From assembly GCA_944320465.1 (NCBI GenBank), contig CALUHO010000001.1, positions 124,001 to 188,000 of the forward strand: 64,000 nt of DNA, in the 5' to 3' direction. Below are positions 17,193-28,200 of this stretch, in pieces (the stretch's first letter is position 1; every line of letters starts with the position of its first letter). The notes under the pieces were generated by a model that saw only the letters and a program-made list of their open reading frames with translations, was not told the origin of the DNA and made no database searches. A program made the translations under genes and the position numbers. Source of the stretch: an uncultured Bacteroidales bacterium. GTDB lineage: Bacteria; Bacteroidota; Bacteroidia; Bacteroidales; P3.

Positions 17193-19814
17193 TTACAGTA
17201 TGCCTCCAGTACTCGTTTTTTGCGGTTCGGGACATCCGTTCTGGCTCGGAGGGAAGTCTATGGAGAAGCAACTTCCTTGCCCCGGTTCGGATTTCACAGA
17301 GATGTGTCCGCCCATGGTTTCTGCCAGACGTTTGCAGATGGCCAGTCCCAAGCCGGTGCCTGTACTGCGTGTGGTGAAATGCGGATCGAAAATCCGGCTT
17401 TGTTTTTCAATCGGGATGCCGGGACCGTTGTCGGCCACGTAGAGGCGGATCCGGCACGGCACGGCACCTCCGGGTGTTCCTGTTCCGGGAGCCTTGGCCA
17501 TTCCGGGACTGTCGCCATCTTCCAGTCCGGCAGGCTGGATTTGCCGGAGTCCCGAACGGATGCAGGCTTGCGCGCCAGCCATCGGCTCCGTCCCTTTTTC
17601 CTCCAAGGCTTGCACGGCATTGCGGATCAGGTTGATTAGAATCTGTTCCAGGTATTTGGGGTCGGCATCCACTGTGGCGGTCTTCAGTTCCGGCGGAATC
17701 TCCAGGACAAAATCGATTCTTTCCTCTGCAGTGAAGAGCTGGCAGGTCTGTTCCAGTATCTGTGCCGGGGAAACGGCCTGCATCTGCGGTTTCTGCCATT
17801 GCGCGAATTGCGAGAACATGGTGGCGATAGCTGCCAAGTGGTCGATTTGGCCTTCCAGCATTTCGGCAAAACGGTCCAGCCTCTCCTTGAAATCCGTTTT
17901 CCCGTCCTTGTACGCTCGCTGCAATTGCTGGACTTGCAATTTTATCGGGGTCAGGGGATTCTTGATTTCGTGCGCTATCTGCCGGGCCATCTCTTTCCAT
18001 GCCCCTTCCCGTTCGGATTCGGCCAGTTTGCGCGAACTGCTTTCCAGTTCGTCCACCAGCACATTGTATTGCTTTACCAACGTCCCTATTTCATCGTCCC
18101 GTTTCCATTCTAGGTGCTCGTTCTTGCGGGTCAGTCTGATTTGAGACACTTTCCTGGCTATGAGCGAGAGAGGCTGTGTTATCCGTTGGGCAAGCAAGTA
18201 AGTGAGGATGAGGGTTGCCAGGGTCATCAGTACGATGATGTTGAGGTAGGTCCCGATGAATTGGTTCATTTCGGACTTGATTTCGTCCGGATGCATGTAG
18301 TAGGGGATGCAAAAGTATCCTAGGATTTGGTTCTGCACGTTGCGGAAAGGTGTGAATGCCAGCAGCCCGCTGCCTTGGTTCCCGAATTCGGCATGGCGGA
18401 TGAGCAAGTGGCTCTGTTCTTCGGTCAGGTCATGGAGTATGTCGGAATCCAATGAATCCGGAATCAGGCTGAATCCGGACGGGCCGGAAATCAGTTTCCC
18501 TTCAACATCGTACAAGTAGATGTCGCTGCGGAAAAGATTGGACAGCTGGGCAATGTCTGCGTTCAGGTTCATGCAGACACTGTCCCCGCAGCTTTCATCG
18601 TGGATTTCCTGGGCGGGAAGATACAAGTAACGTTCTTCCATCTCGGTCAGGATGGACAGGGTCTGGTTCCTGAGCAGCTTGGCGTTTTCGTTCTCGTTCC
18701 ATTGTTGCATGAAATAAAGGCTGGTTCCCCCGAATATGAGAAAGACAAGCAGAATCAAGGCAAAGGTACTGAGGCGGAGCTGTTGGGCGTAGCTTCCTGA
18801 TTTTCCAAGGAAGTTCTTGTCGGTGAGCCAGAGGCAGAGAACGCCTATGAGGCCGAACATCAGGAACAGGAGCGAGAAATTATGGAATATGTCCCAGGGA
18901 TCCGGTTCCGGTGTGCTCAGGATGAGCAGCCTGGATTCGGGCAAAGGGTAGAACAGGTGGCTGTAGTTCCTCCATCTGTCGAAATGCAGCGAGTCTTCCC
19001 GGTTTTCTCTGATGCGGAACGTGTACAGGAAGTCTCCGCTATGGCTCCATAGGTTCCCGTTGGAGTAGAAGGCATACGAATACTGGTTCGGAAGGTGCAG
19101 GCCGGGGCTTCCTGGTTGATCCGAGAATTTTTTCCTGCCTGCTTCCATGTAGAGGAAAAGGGTGTCTTCTTCGGGAGAAGAGGATCCTTGCGGGCCGGGC
19201 ATTGCCCAGCAGGTGCGGTAGAGATAGGCGTAGTATTCAATGCCGTAGTCCATCACGCGCAGGCTTTCTGTCCTGGTCGGCATCCCTTTCAGGGCCTTCT
19301 GTTCAAAGAAATACTGGCAGTCGGCCGTGGTCTCGGCATCGATGAGAAGTTGCTCCTGGGGTTCGCAGAATGTGAAGAAGCAGAGATAGTCGGGAAACGC
19401 AGGGGTGAAATAACGGTTTTGGATCAGGCTGGAGAAATTTTCCCGGAAGTCCGGCTCGCGGTGCCTGCGGGAAAATTCCTGCAAAACCGTGTCATGTTGT
19501 ATCTGCCATGCTATTCTGGCGAAGTCCTTTTCAAACACCGTATCCCGGGGAGAGGCGATTCGTTCTGCCCATTCCAGCCTTTTGCTGTGTTCCTGACGGT
19601 TGTCGTTCCAGAAAATCCCTGTGGCGCAGACAAAACAGTAAAGCGATAGGAAAAAAAGCCTGAAAATGCCTTTCCGCTTTATTCTCAGGCCTTTTTCAAA
19701 CAGGAAGAAAAGCCCGATGCCCACGGCGGCCAGCACGGCAAGGCAGAGAAAGCTCGCGGGTTCGAAATCCAGGAGTTCCTCGGCGGAAAGCGGTATGTCG
19801 GCCGTCTGGAGCAT
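17193..19814 (-). CDS. NtrY-like membrane sensor histidine kinase
   Basis: A 873-residue kinase. Two N-terminal hydrophobic segments (~20-65), a ~220-residue sensor region, further transmembrane segments near 310-325, 350-370 and 525-545, then a HAMP-like linker. The phospho-acceptor is H615 in HEIKNPLTPIK, the NtrY-type H box. The ATPase domain has the N box LINLIRNAVQAL, the G1 box VADNGPGIP, the F box DPHFTTRS and the G2 box GTGLGLAICK. Between N and G1 boxes there is an extra ~45-residue Gly/Ala/Pro-rich insert. It probably autophosphorylates in response to an envelope signal. No response regulator lies next to it. It starts 55 bp after methylmalonyl-CoA epimerase and may share its transcript. 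Confidence 0.88.
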   Translation of the reverse strand: MLQTADIPLSAEELLDFEPASFLCLAVLAAVGIGLFFLFEKGLRIKRKGIFRLFFLSLYCFVCATGIFWNDNRQEHSKRLEWAERIASPRDTVFEKDFARIAWQIQHDTVLQEFSRRHREPDFRENFSSLIQNRYFTPAFPDYLCFFTFCEPQEQLLIDAETTADCQYFFEQKALKGMPTRTESLRVMDYGIEYYAYLYRTCWAMPGPQGSSSPEEDTLFLYMEAGRKKFSDQPGSPGLHLPNQYSYAFYSNGNLWSHSGDFLYTFRIRENREDSLHFDRWRNYSHLFYPLPESRLLILSTPEPDPWDIFHNFSLLFLMFGLIGVLCLWLTDKNFLGKSGSYAQQLRLSTFALILLVFLIFGGTSLYFMQQWNENENAKLLRNQTLSILTEMEERYLYLPAQEIHDESCGDSVCMNLNADIAQLSNLFRSDIYLYDVEGKLISGPSGFSLIPDSLDSDILHDLTEEQSHLLIRHAEFGNQGSGLLAFTPFRNVQNQILGYFCIPYYMHPDEIKSEMNQFIGTYLNIIVLMTLATLILTYLLAQRITQPLSLIARKVSQIRLTRKNEHLEWKRDDEIGTLVKQYNVLVDELESSSRKLAESEREGAWKEMARQIAHEIKNPLTPIKLQVQQLQRAYKDGKTDFKERLDRFAEMLEGQIDHLAAIATMFSQFAQWQKPQMQAVSPAQILEQTCQLFTAEERIDFVLEIPPELKTATVDADPKYLEQILINLIRNAVQALEEKGTEPMAGAQACIRSGLRQIQPAGLEDGDSPGMAKAPGTGTPGGAVPCRIRLYVADNGPGIPIEKQSRIFDPHFTTRSTGTGLGLAICKRLAETMGGHISVKSEPGQGSCFSIDFPPSQNGCPEPQKTSTGGIL

Positions 19815-19869
19815 GTCGGGAGGATGTTTTCATGGCTTGCGGCCTGCCGTCAGGCAGGCCTTCCGCATT

Positions 19870-20271
19870 TTATTTGCAGCAGAATTCGGTCAGGACTCCG
19901 TGGGTGGATTTGGGATGCAGGAAGCCTATGTTGAGGTTTTCAGCTCCTTTACGAGGTTTTTTGTCGATTAGTTGGACGCCTTTGGCCGCGGCATCGTCCA
20001 AGGCTTTCTGGGTGTCTTCCACGGCAAAAGCAATATGGTGTATGCCTTCCCCTCTTTTTTCCACGAATTTGCCGATCGGCCCTTCAGGGTCTGTTGATTC
20101 CAGGAGTTCCAGCTTGGTATCGCCCAGCTTGAAGAAAGCGGTGCGGACTTTCTGGTCTTTGACCTCTTCGATGTTGTAACATTCCAGTCCAAGCACTTCC
20201 TGGTAGTACTTGATGGATTCGTCCAAGTTCTTGACGGCAATGCCGAGATGTTCGATGTGCGTAGGTTTCAT
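19870..20271 (-). CDS. mce: Methylmalonyl-CoA epimerase
   Basis: A 133-residue vicinal-oxygen-chelate fold protein that interconverts (2S)- and (2R)-methylmalonyl-CoA, a step between succinyl-CoA and propionyl-CoA used for propionate formation in Bacteroidales. The start THIEHLGIAVKNLDESI and the GEGIHHIAFAVED and HPKSTHGVLTEF blocks are diagnostic. H8, H79 and E129 are the likely metal ligands. The length is normal. A good -7 promoter box lies 70 bp upstream. The histidine kinase follows 55 bp downstream. Confidence 0.95.
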   Translation of the reverse strand: MKPTHIEHLGIAVKNLDESIKYYQEVLGLECYNIEEVKDQKVRTAFFKLGDTKLELLESTDPEGPIGKFVEKRGEGIHHIAFAVEDTQKALDDAAAKGVQLIDKKPRKGAENLNIGFLHPKSTHGVLTEFCCK

Positions 20272-20339
20272 GTCGAATGTTTTTTGAATGTCAGGGTCTG
20301 GCGGCCTTGCTGCGTGGCAGGGCCGGCCTTTTTGTGGTG

Positions 20340-20347
20340 CAAAGTTA
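20340..20347 (-). promoter_or_regulatory. Bacteroidetes-type -7 box for the epimerase/kinase transcript
   Basis: The minus strand reads TAACTTTGC, a perfect TAnnTTTG match, giving a predicted leader of ~60 nt before the ATG at 20271. The leader contains a GGCCGGCC-centred hairpin. No clear TTTG is present at -33. Confidence 0.55.
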
Positions 20348-20356
20348 CAATTTTTG

Positions 20357-20429
20357 AAAGACAGTGCCGCCCGGCCGAGTACTTCGGGAAGAAATTCATC
20401 GAGATACCCGGCCGGGCGGCACTGTCTTT
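20357..20429 (-). terminator. Perfect 21-bp inverted repeat, terminator-like
   Basis: AAAGACAGTGCCGCCCGGCC with one further G pairs perfectly with its complement 31 nt away. It lies 44 bp after the stop of the 1393-residue gene and is followed on the minus strand by CAAAAATT. The loop is long for a terminator, so it could also be a mobile palindrome; it directly adjoins the epimerase promoter. Confidence 0.55.
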
Positions 20430-20472
20430 GGCTGGAAGGTGTTTGTCTCTCAAGCGTGCGGGTGAGCCGTTC

Positions 20473-23400
20473 CTACAAGACCACGAACTTCAGGACAGCC
20501 GTTCCTTGTCCTGTCTGCACGCGGGCGAAGTACACTCCTGCCTGCAAGCCGGATACGTTGTAACGGAACTCTTCGTAATCCAATCCCGCAGTGCTTTCAT
20601 AGACAATCAGGCCGGACATGTCCATGATGGCGACCTGCCCGATCCGGTTGCCTTCCGCACGGATCCGTATGGTTTCCGCGGCAGGGTTCGGGTACAAGGA
20701 CAGGCCGGCATCCGCCATGCCATCGAATTCGTTGGCAAGCGGTTCGCTGATGACGATATCGTCTACCATGAACATGAAAGCGTCTTCCGAAACGCATTGG
20801 ATGGCCAGATGCACCTCTTTGCCGGCATACTCATCCAGATTGACTTCTACCATGCTCCATGCTTCGGCCGGGGCTTCCCGCGTCTGGCCTATCCGGACGA
20901 AGCTTTCCGTTTCGGCATCCGTGGCAGAAACCAGGACGTTGTATTTTTCCAGCCCGTAATCGTCTGTCATGCTTTTCACATAGAACGTCATCCGGGCATC
21001 CTTCCCGGGCAGCAGGAGCTTGGGCGAGATCAGCCAGTCGTCATTGGCGCCGTCCACGTACAGGCTGGCTCCGTAACGTTCACCGCTGCGCGGTGCGACG
21101 GCATCCCCTCCCGAAGCCAACAGTGAAGGATCGGTCTGGTCCGGGTTGAAAGCGATGAATCCGCAGGCTTGCCCCATGACCGGGAAACTGAAACTTTCCC
21201 AACCGTTGACGGGCTTTCCGTCCCTGTCAAGGCTGGTCCAGGCCGGGTTGAACCCTTCCGTGGCGAAATCCGCACAGTATTCGAAATCCATTTGGTAAGG
21301 ATTGGCAGGTCCCCAGCAGGTCACCGTTTTGGTCACGGTGTCGTTGGAAGGTTCCTCATCGCCTTCCAAGGCCGTGAAAGCCGTCAGGATATACTGTTCG
21401 GACGGTTGGGACATGTCCGCTTCAAAAACCGCTTCACAAGTGGAATAAGGCGCCATCGTCAATGTCTGCGGTCCCAGGATTTCCTTGTTTACCAGCAGGT
21501 AGACAGGAACAGTGGCGGAATCGTATCCCCGGTTGGCCACTTTGACTGCGACTTGCTGGTTGGCCGTGAACAGGCCGTCCCCTTGCGGACGCAGGATTTC
21601 CTCGGCGGCCGCGTCCTTGGCTTTCAGTTCCGCGCCGCTCCCGAAAATAGCCCGGATGGCCGGGTATCCAAGACCCTGCTGCATGATGGGAGGATTGGTG
21701 GAGGTGATGCAGGCATAGCCATCAGTTGAGCCATCGGCCATCAGGATGAAACCTTGCGAACGTTCGGAAATCATGTAATCTCCCGGTTCCAGCCAGAATC
21801 CAGGTATTTCATAACGGGCAAAACCGGTTTCCGTACCGCTGCTGAACAGGCCCTCGTAAATCAAATCACCCAAGGTCTGGCGCTCGGCATCCCACCGGTG
21901 GATGCTCAGACGCACGTTCTCGCTGGAGGGCTCGCCCCATCCGATGGAAATGTGGGTCAGCGTATCTTTTTGGTTCAGGGTAAACGGGATACCTACCGCC
22001 AATTCGGATTCGGAGCCTATCACATGGGCGGAAGCGTTGGCGAACATCGCTTCGGTAACGTTGTCGTAGGCCATTTCGTCCGCCGTGATGAAGATGGTCC
22101 TGGCATATTCGTTGTCGGCAGTCATGTCTTCGCCTTCATGGCCCTCGATGCTGGCCACGATGCGCAGAGGAAGGGTGTCGCCAGCCTTCAAGCTGCTGAA
22201 CGAAAGAGGAATCCCGACTTCCCGGATGTCGCCCATCGCGGGCAGTTCCACGCGGGCCGAGCCTGCCGTATCCTTGCCCGCAAGGACGGTCAGGACAGCA
22301 TTGGCTGCTTCTACGCCCCGGTTTTCCACTTCAACGGTGGCCGAGAACGAAACGTTGGCCTGGACGGCAGGCATCAGGCGGGCCATAGGCATCCGGCAGG
22401 CGTTGAGCCTTATGTCGTAATCGGTGATGTCGGCCACGATGGCATTCCGGATCCACAGCAAACCCGAAGAGAGAATGGCAAACGAGTAGTCCCCCGATTC
22501 AGGGCAGGTGAAGGATACGTCCCCGTTCACGAATGCAGCCTCGTAAGCGTTCTCTTCATTCCATAAGGTATCGTAAGTGGACAGGTCTGATCCAGAAAGC
22601 CCGTACAGAATCTGGAAGCTTTCCGGCAGCTCGAGACCGAAAAACAGTGTCCCGGCCTTGTATTCCATGGTGAAGCGGTATTCCTTCCCCTCTTGCAGGG
22701 CCACGCAGCGGGAAACCAGCGGCAAGGAGTCTGCCGCCACGAATCCGTTGTTCACATCGTCCCAATGCCAGCTTTGGTTGTCCGCCCAGCCGGCAGCCTG
22801 CTGCGGGTCGGAGAAATCGGTTTCAAAGGGAGGCTGCACCGGAGCGTAATGGGTAACGGAAGCTTGAGCTTGATTGTTCTCCATATTTATTTCCGGCACG
22901 CCGCCTTCTATTGTCCCACTTACTTCCACTACGTAAATGGTGCCTTCAGCCGAGAAATCTGCCGGTGTTTCGAAGCTGACCGTCGTTTCTTCCCCGGCAG
23001 CCAAGGGACCGAAGGATTGGGAAACCGATTCCCCGCCGTTGACCGTGTAGCCCAGGCTGAACTGCTCGATGCCGGCTTTGCCTTGGTTGGACACCGTGGC
23101 CTGGATAATGTTTTCATCGCCCAAGCCGCAAGCCGAAGAGGGCAGGAGGATTTGGTCTATCTGCAAGTCCGGGCTGGGAGCGTAGCCGTCCTGGCCTATT
23201 TCCACGTTGTCGATGCGTATCCCGAACTGGTCGGGCATCGAAAAAGCATGGAAAGCAAAATAATAGTTCCCGGCGGCTTCTATGTCCAAGGTGTCGGTGA
23301 AGGTCAGGAACGGGTTCCCGAACCCGATGGAGTCGAAGGAAACGATGGTCTCCATGTCTTCGGGATTAGGCGATGTGCCGTACAAGACGGCCAAAGATTC

Positions 23401-24654
23401 CTTGTAGATGTCTTGCAAGGAGGAATAGTCGAACGCGATGTAGGCTTTCCCGGCTTCCAAGCGGATGGGGGAAAGGGTTACCAGGTAATCGTCCAAAGGA
23501 TTGAAATAGCTCATGTCGTAACCGATCCGGGCGTGGCCGTCCTGATGCCAGGCCCAAGTCTCGTCGTTGTCAGGATTGAGGATGCGCCACATGTCCATGT
23601 CGGACTCCTGGCTGAAAGTGCAAAGGAAAGGCGGTTGCACGGGCGCAAGGTTCTGCACGAGGGTCGTCACCGAGTCGTTTCCCGGTTCTCCATCGTCTTG
23701 ACAGTGCACCCGGGCCACGATGGAGTAAGTCTGCCCGCTTTGGCTCAAATCCGCCGGTGCGGAGAATGCATAGGTGGTGGAAGCTCCCGGTTCCAAGGTT
23801 TCGTCCACTTGCTCTCGGACTGGTTCTCCGCCGTTGACGCTGTAGGAAAGCTCGAAGGTTTCCACGGCTTGTTTGCCCTGATTCTCGATGGTCACTTCCA
23901 CATTCTCGGCAGCGGACAAGCCGGGACCGGTGACCGGGGATGTTATCTTCATGAGCGCAAGGTCGTAAGGATGCAATTCATGGAAACGGCAGTTGTCGTG
24001 GGTGCCGGCTTCATCCCAGTCTACCGAGAAGATGTATTCCTTGCCGGCTTCCAATCTTGCATCGTTGAGACGGCCGTCCGGGCCGGAGGCTATGTAGATG
24101 ATGCCGGGCATCCCTCCCGATCCCGGCGAAGGATTGGTCACGCAGGCATCGTATGTTCCCGCAGGCACCTCTATGGAAGCTTCCTGCCCGGGCATGATGA
24201 CAAGATTGTCGGCAATGACTCCCGTGGCGTTTTGCGGAATCTTGTACTCAAAGGCTTCGTACAAGCCTTCCAGGCTTCCTTCTCCCTCCACGTAGAGGTG
24301 TTCGTCGATGGGAATTTCGTAACCGTAGGCCGTGGCATCGTCATCCAGGAGCACTTGGTATCCGGTACCGTCGCCCCAGTCGATATGCACGCGCAAAGTG
24401 ACACGGGCGTTCTCCTTGCTTTCAAACGGGCGCACTTCGACCAGGCTGGCTCGCAGCAAGGACGTCCGGCTGGCTTGGCCGTGCTTGGCAAAACTTGCGG
24501 CCGGAGCCGGCTTTGCCGTTTCTTTGGCAGGAAGGTCTTGCGTTTTCCTTGCCAGGATAGCGTTTTTCCGGAATTTGTCGGAGTGGTTTACCTGCCCTAT
24601 GGACAGTCCGATCAGGAGAAAAGCTCCTGCAATCGTGCAAAGAATCTGTTTCAT
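20473..24654 (-). CDS. Large DUF2436-like, multi-domain secreted adhesin, T9SS cargo
   Basis: 1393 residues with signal peptide MKQILCTIAGAFLLIGLSIG. Residues ~60-210 (HIDWGDGTGYQVLLDDDATA... AGTYDACVTNPSPGS...) resemble DUF2436 of gingipain and haemagglutinin adhesins. After it, CARDB-like domains (NQGKQAVETFELSYSVNGGEP) alternate with cleaved-adhesin/choice-of-anchor J-like domains that end in VDNVEIG or VDDIVIS motifs. A T9SS domain (~1315-1393) ends VLKFVVL. There is no protease domain. Likely a surface adhesin or binder of host or dietary glycoproteins. It is divergently placed from the closely related gene at 25219 and related to the one at 39854. Confidence 0.85.
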   Translation of the reverse strand: MKQILCTIAGAFLLIGLSIGQVNHSDKFRKNAILARKTQDLPAKETAKPAPAASFAKHGQASRTSLLRASLVEVRPFESKENARVTLRVHIDWGDGTGYQVLLDDDATAYGYEIPIDEHLYVEGEGSLEGLYEAFEYKIPQNATGVIADNLVIMPGQEASIEVPAGTYDACVTNPSPGSGGMPGIIYIASGPDGRLNDARLEAGKEYIFSVDWDEAGTHDNCRFHELHPYDLALMKITSPVTGPGLSAAENVEVTIENQGKQAVETFELSYSVNGGEPVREQVDETLEPGASTTYAFSAPADLSQSGQTYSIVARVHCQDDGEPGNDSVTTLVQNLAPVQPPFLCTFSQESDMDMWRILNPDNDETWAWHQDGHARIGYDMSYFNPLDDYLVTLSPIRLEAGKAYIAFDYSSLQDIYKESLAVLYGTSPNPEDMETIVSFDSIGFGNPFLTFTDTLDIEAAGNYYFAFHAFSMPDQFGIRIDNVEIGQDGYAPSPDLQIDQILLPSSACGLGDENIIQATVSNQGKAGIEQFSLGYTVNGGESVSQSFGPLAAGEETTVSFETPADFSAEGTIYVVEVSGTIEGGVPEINMENNQAQASVTHYAPVQPPFETDFSDPQQAAGWADNQSWHWDDVNNGFVAADSLPLVSRCVALQEGKEYRFTMEYKAGTLFFGLELPESFQILYGLSGSDLSTYDTLWNEENAYEAAFVNGDVSFTCPESGDYSFAILSSGLLWIRNAIVADITDYDIRLNACRMPMARLMPAVQANVSFSATVEVENRGVEAANAVLTVLAGKDTAGSARVELPAMGDIREVGIPLSFSSLKAGDTLPLRIVASIEGHEGEDMTADNEYARTIFITADEMAYDNVTEAMFANASAHVIGSESELAVGIPFTLNQKDTLTHISIGWGEPSSENVRLSIHRWDAERQTLGDLIYEGLFSSGTETGFARYEIPGFWLEPGDYMISERSQGFILMADGSTDGYACITSTNPPIMQQGLGYPAIRAIFGSGAELKAKDAAAEEILRPQGDGLFTANQQVAVKVANRGYDSATVPVYLLVNKEILGPQTLTMAPYSTCEAVFEADMSQPSEQYILTAFTALEGDEEPSNDTVTKTVTCWGPANPYQMDFEYCADFATEGFNPAWTSLDRDGKPVNGWESFSFPVMGQACGFIAFNPDQTDPSLLASGGDAVAPRSGERYGASLYVDGANDDWLISPKLLLPGKDARMTFYVKSMTDDYGLEKYNVLVSATDAETESFVRIGQTREAPAEAWSMVEVNLDEYAGKEVHLAIQCVSEDAFMFMVDDIVISEPLANEFDGMADAGLSLYPNPAAETIRIRAEGNRIGQVAIMDMSGLIVYESTAGLDYEEFRYNVSGLQAGVYFARVQTGQGTAVLKFVVL

Positions 24655-25218
24655 GGTATGTTTTTTTGGTTAAGAAGTTGGTTTACGTGAATTGGTACCC
24701 CTCTGTTGTCCTGCAAGCGTTCGAGGATGCCATGTCTTTGCCTGAAGACATGGGAACCGGCCCCCTTGCTTGCGCATGGCCGGACGCATCTTATCCTCAT
24801 CATCCTCGAAGCGGGAAGGTGTCAAAGGTATCAAAAAAAACGAAAAGCCGGCTTTTTTTGGTTTTTTATACTTCCGGGACTATAGTATGCCCAGTGGCAT
24901 GTTATCGAAAAAAACACAGGACAAACCGGACATGTATTGGGAAAATTTGTAACTTAGGAAGCTTCAAAAAAAAGGAAGAAAAACATCATCTAACTGATTA
25001 ACAAGACAAAATACATTTTTAACCTTTCAATCAATCCCAACGTTCCGATTAAATCGAGTACCCTGCCAAGCCGTTTTCTTTGCTTGGCATGGCCGAGGCG
25101 GAGAACCGGGTGGAGCGAGTCCACGAACACCTGGGAAATCTTTGTGTCGTGAATAAAGCTGCACACAAGCGGACGTGGAAACGAACATGAAAACGAACCA
25201 AAACCAACCCTATTTGAT
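24655..25218. other. Divergent intergenic region between two adhesin paralogues
   Basis: This 564-bp region separates two head-to-head genes and must hold both promoters. It has three small hairpins: CATGTCTT/AAGACATG (24731-24752), AAAAGCCGGCTTTT (24843-24856) and TGCCAAGC/GCTTGGCA (25064-25089). The right half is AT-rich, with ATACATTTTTAACC near 25010 as a poor -7 match. I see no coding sequence. Confidence 0.5.
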
Positions 25219-28200
25219 ATGAAACATGGAAGAAGAGCATTGATGGGAATCTTGTTTCCGCTTTGCAGTTGTGCTTTTGCCCAATCCGGTTCCGATGCCG
25301 GGACGGCAGTGATTACCCTGGACGTACGTTTCGACTGGGGCGACGGGTCCGGATACCAGATTTTGCTGGATGCCGACCATAATGCCTATGACTCCTTGAT
25401 TCCCGATTATTCCACCAACCTCTTGTCGGAAGGGGAAGCCGGAAGCTTGTATGCCGCGTTTGAATACAAGATGCCGGAAACGGCTTCCGGAAGCTTGACG
25501 GAAGGATTCTTCACCGGGGCAGGCCGGTGGTCGATGGAAGTTCCGGCAGGCGTTTACGATTACGTGGTGGCCAATCCCACGCCGGGAAGCGGTATCTGGG
25601 TGGCCAACGGGATGGACGGCCGTGGCAATGATTTCCATTTCGAAGCCGGTTACGAATACATTTTCCGGATTACCCGTCAGTTAGTGAACGGGAACGTCCG
25701 CGACTTCTGTGAACGGCGGGTACCCTCACCCATCGATCTGGCCGTTTCCGCCATCCTCTCTCCTTTGTCCGGGACGGGCCTGGATGATAACACAGCCGTG
25801 GTGGCGAGGATTTCCAATGAAGGCCTGGATACGGTTTCTTCTTTCCTTCTGCGCTATTCCATCGACGGCGGGAGCCCGGTGGAAGAGCCGGTGGAACAGA
25901 CCCTGGCTCCGGAAGAAACAATAGAACACACCTTTGCCGTCAGAGCCGATTTCTCGGAGCTTCGCTCGTACAACCTGCAAGTGGAAGTGGCTGCGGAGGG
26001 CGACACGGTGGACGGGAACAATGTCCTGGAATGCGTCATCGACCATGTGGAGCCTGTCCCTGTCCCATTCAGGGTCGATTTCAACGATACATCGGACATA
26101 GGGAATTTCCGGATACTCGATGCCAACGAGGACGGGATGTCCTGGGTCCGGACCACGACCATATGGCCCGACGCGGACGGGAACGAGATGGATCCCGGAT
26201 CCGTGTATGGAAAATACCTTGAAATAGCCTGCCCGTCCTCCCGCCCCATGGACGACTGGCTCATGGTGTTCCCGCCGGTAAGGATTCCGGCCGGAACCGC
26301 CCATATCGGATTCAATTACAAAGGAGGGTACGATTACAGTACCGAGCATCTGCAAGTCTGGTACGGGACATCTTCCAATGTGGATGACATGACCCTGCTG
26401 CGGGACCTGGACGGTTTCTGGGGAGGCGAATGGTTCTACAACGCGGCCAACATACAGGTAGAGGAAGAAGGAGATTATTACTTTGCTTTCCGGGCCTGTT
26501 CCGAAGCCAATTCCTATTCCATCATGCTGGACAACGTATCCATCGAAGCCGGTCCGGCTTCCGGGATTCCGGACCTGGTCATGGAGAAACTGCTCTTGCC
26601 CGTATCCTCTTGCGGCCTTGGCCAGGAGGAACGGGTCGGTGTCCGATTGAACAATGCCGGGGCCTTCGACATAACTTCCTACACCTTGTCTTATACGGTA
26701 AACGGGCAAGATACCGTTACGCAGGCTTTCACCGACACGATTTTCATCCAGGAAGCCCGGGAGGTCTGGTTCGATGTTCCGGCGGATTTTTCTTCCCTGG
26801 GATCCCGCTACGAAATCCAGGCATGGGGGATGGTAAACCTTCCGGAAGGTGCTTTGACGGAAAACCGGACGGAAGACAACGCGGCGGAAGGCACGGTAAT
26901 CCATTATGTTCCTGCCGCCATGCCGCTCCATACCGAGTTTTCCACGCAGGAAGGCCGGGACGACTGGGCTTTCGATGCCGGTTCCTGGTATTTCGACACG
27001 ACCTACGGCCTGTTTGCCAACACCGGCATGGACCCGATGCTTTCCCGCTGCGTGCGGCTTGAAGAAGGCCAAGGCTGCCGTTTTGCTTTCCGCTACATGG
27101 CCGGTCTGGAGTTCATGGGCATGTACCTTTACGAGGATTTCGATGTGCTGTACGGATTGAGCGGAACGGATTTGGCTTCGTGGGACACCCTGTTTTCGTT
27201 CAGGGACGAATATACGGGAAGCATGTTCGTGGATGCGGAGCAGGCTTTTGTCTGCGAAGCTGCCGGTGATTACAGTTTCGCATTCGTGCCCAGGGTCTCC
27301 AACATGACCCTGTATCTGGATGAAGTATCCGTGGAAGCCTGGGAGGAATACGATGTCCGCATGAACCTGTTCCGCGCCTATCCCCGTCTTATGCCTGCCG
27401 ATCTGGCAAACGCGCCCTTCCCCGTCAGGGTGGAAGTGGAGAACCGGGGCATGAGGGATGTGGATTCGGTGCTTGTGACCGTGCTGGATGCCAGCGGGAC
27501 GGAAGCCGGACGGGCCTGGATGGATTTGGGCGTATCCGGAGCTGTGGCTGGAACCGGATTCCTGGTAGATTTGGACGGGCTTGCCGTGGGAGACATGGAT
27601 ACCTTGACGGCCACGGTCTCGATTCCCGGGCAGGAAGACAGTAATCTTGACAATGCCTTGCTTTCGCCCTTGATGGTCACTCGCGATGAAATGGCCTACG
27701 ACAGGATGGAAGAGAGCATGTATGCGGCCAGCCACCTCATCGGGATGGCAGGCCGGTTCGGCTGCGGTCTGCCGTTTTACCTTCCGGCCTCCGATACCCT
27801 GACAGGAATTTCCGTGGGCTGGGGAGCTGAGGGACCGGTGGAATTCGGTCTGTCGGTCCATGGCTGGGATGCCCAAGGGAAACGTCTTGGGGATTTGCTT
27901 TACGAAGGCTTGTTCGTCAAGGAAGAAGGTACCGGGCAAATCCGGTACGAGATGCCTGCCATGCTGCTGGACACGGGCTTTTACATGTTCTCGGTAGAAC
28001 TGGACGGGGAATTCCTGGTAGCCGACCTGCAGCCGGGCGGCCTGCTGTATCTGACCTCCGTCGACCCGGTGGTGGAACAGACCGACCTGGGATACCCGGC
28101 CATCCGGCCTGTCTTCGGAGCCGGGGAACTTCATGCAGCCGACATGGAAGTGGCCCGTTTCCTGAAACCGGTGGATACCGGTCTGTTCGCGGCCAACGAA

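Noticed and set aside
22693..24690. Open frame of 665 codons antisense to the 1393-residue adhesin
   Set aside because: Shadow of the real gene; the minus strand has a signal peptide, ordered domains and a sorting domain.
25726..28134. Open frame of 802 codons antisense to the 1352-residue adhesin
   Set aside because: Shadow of the real gene; no motif, biased composition.
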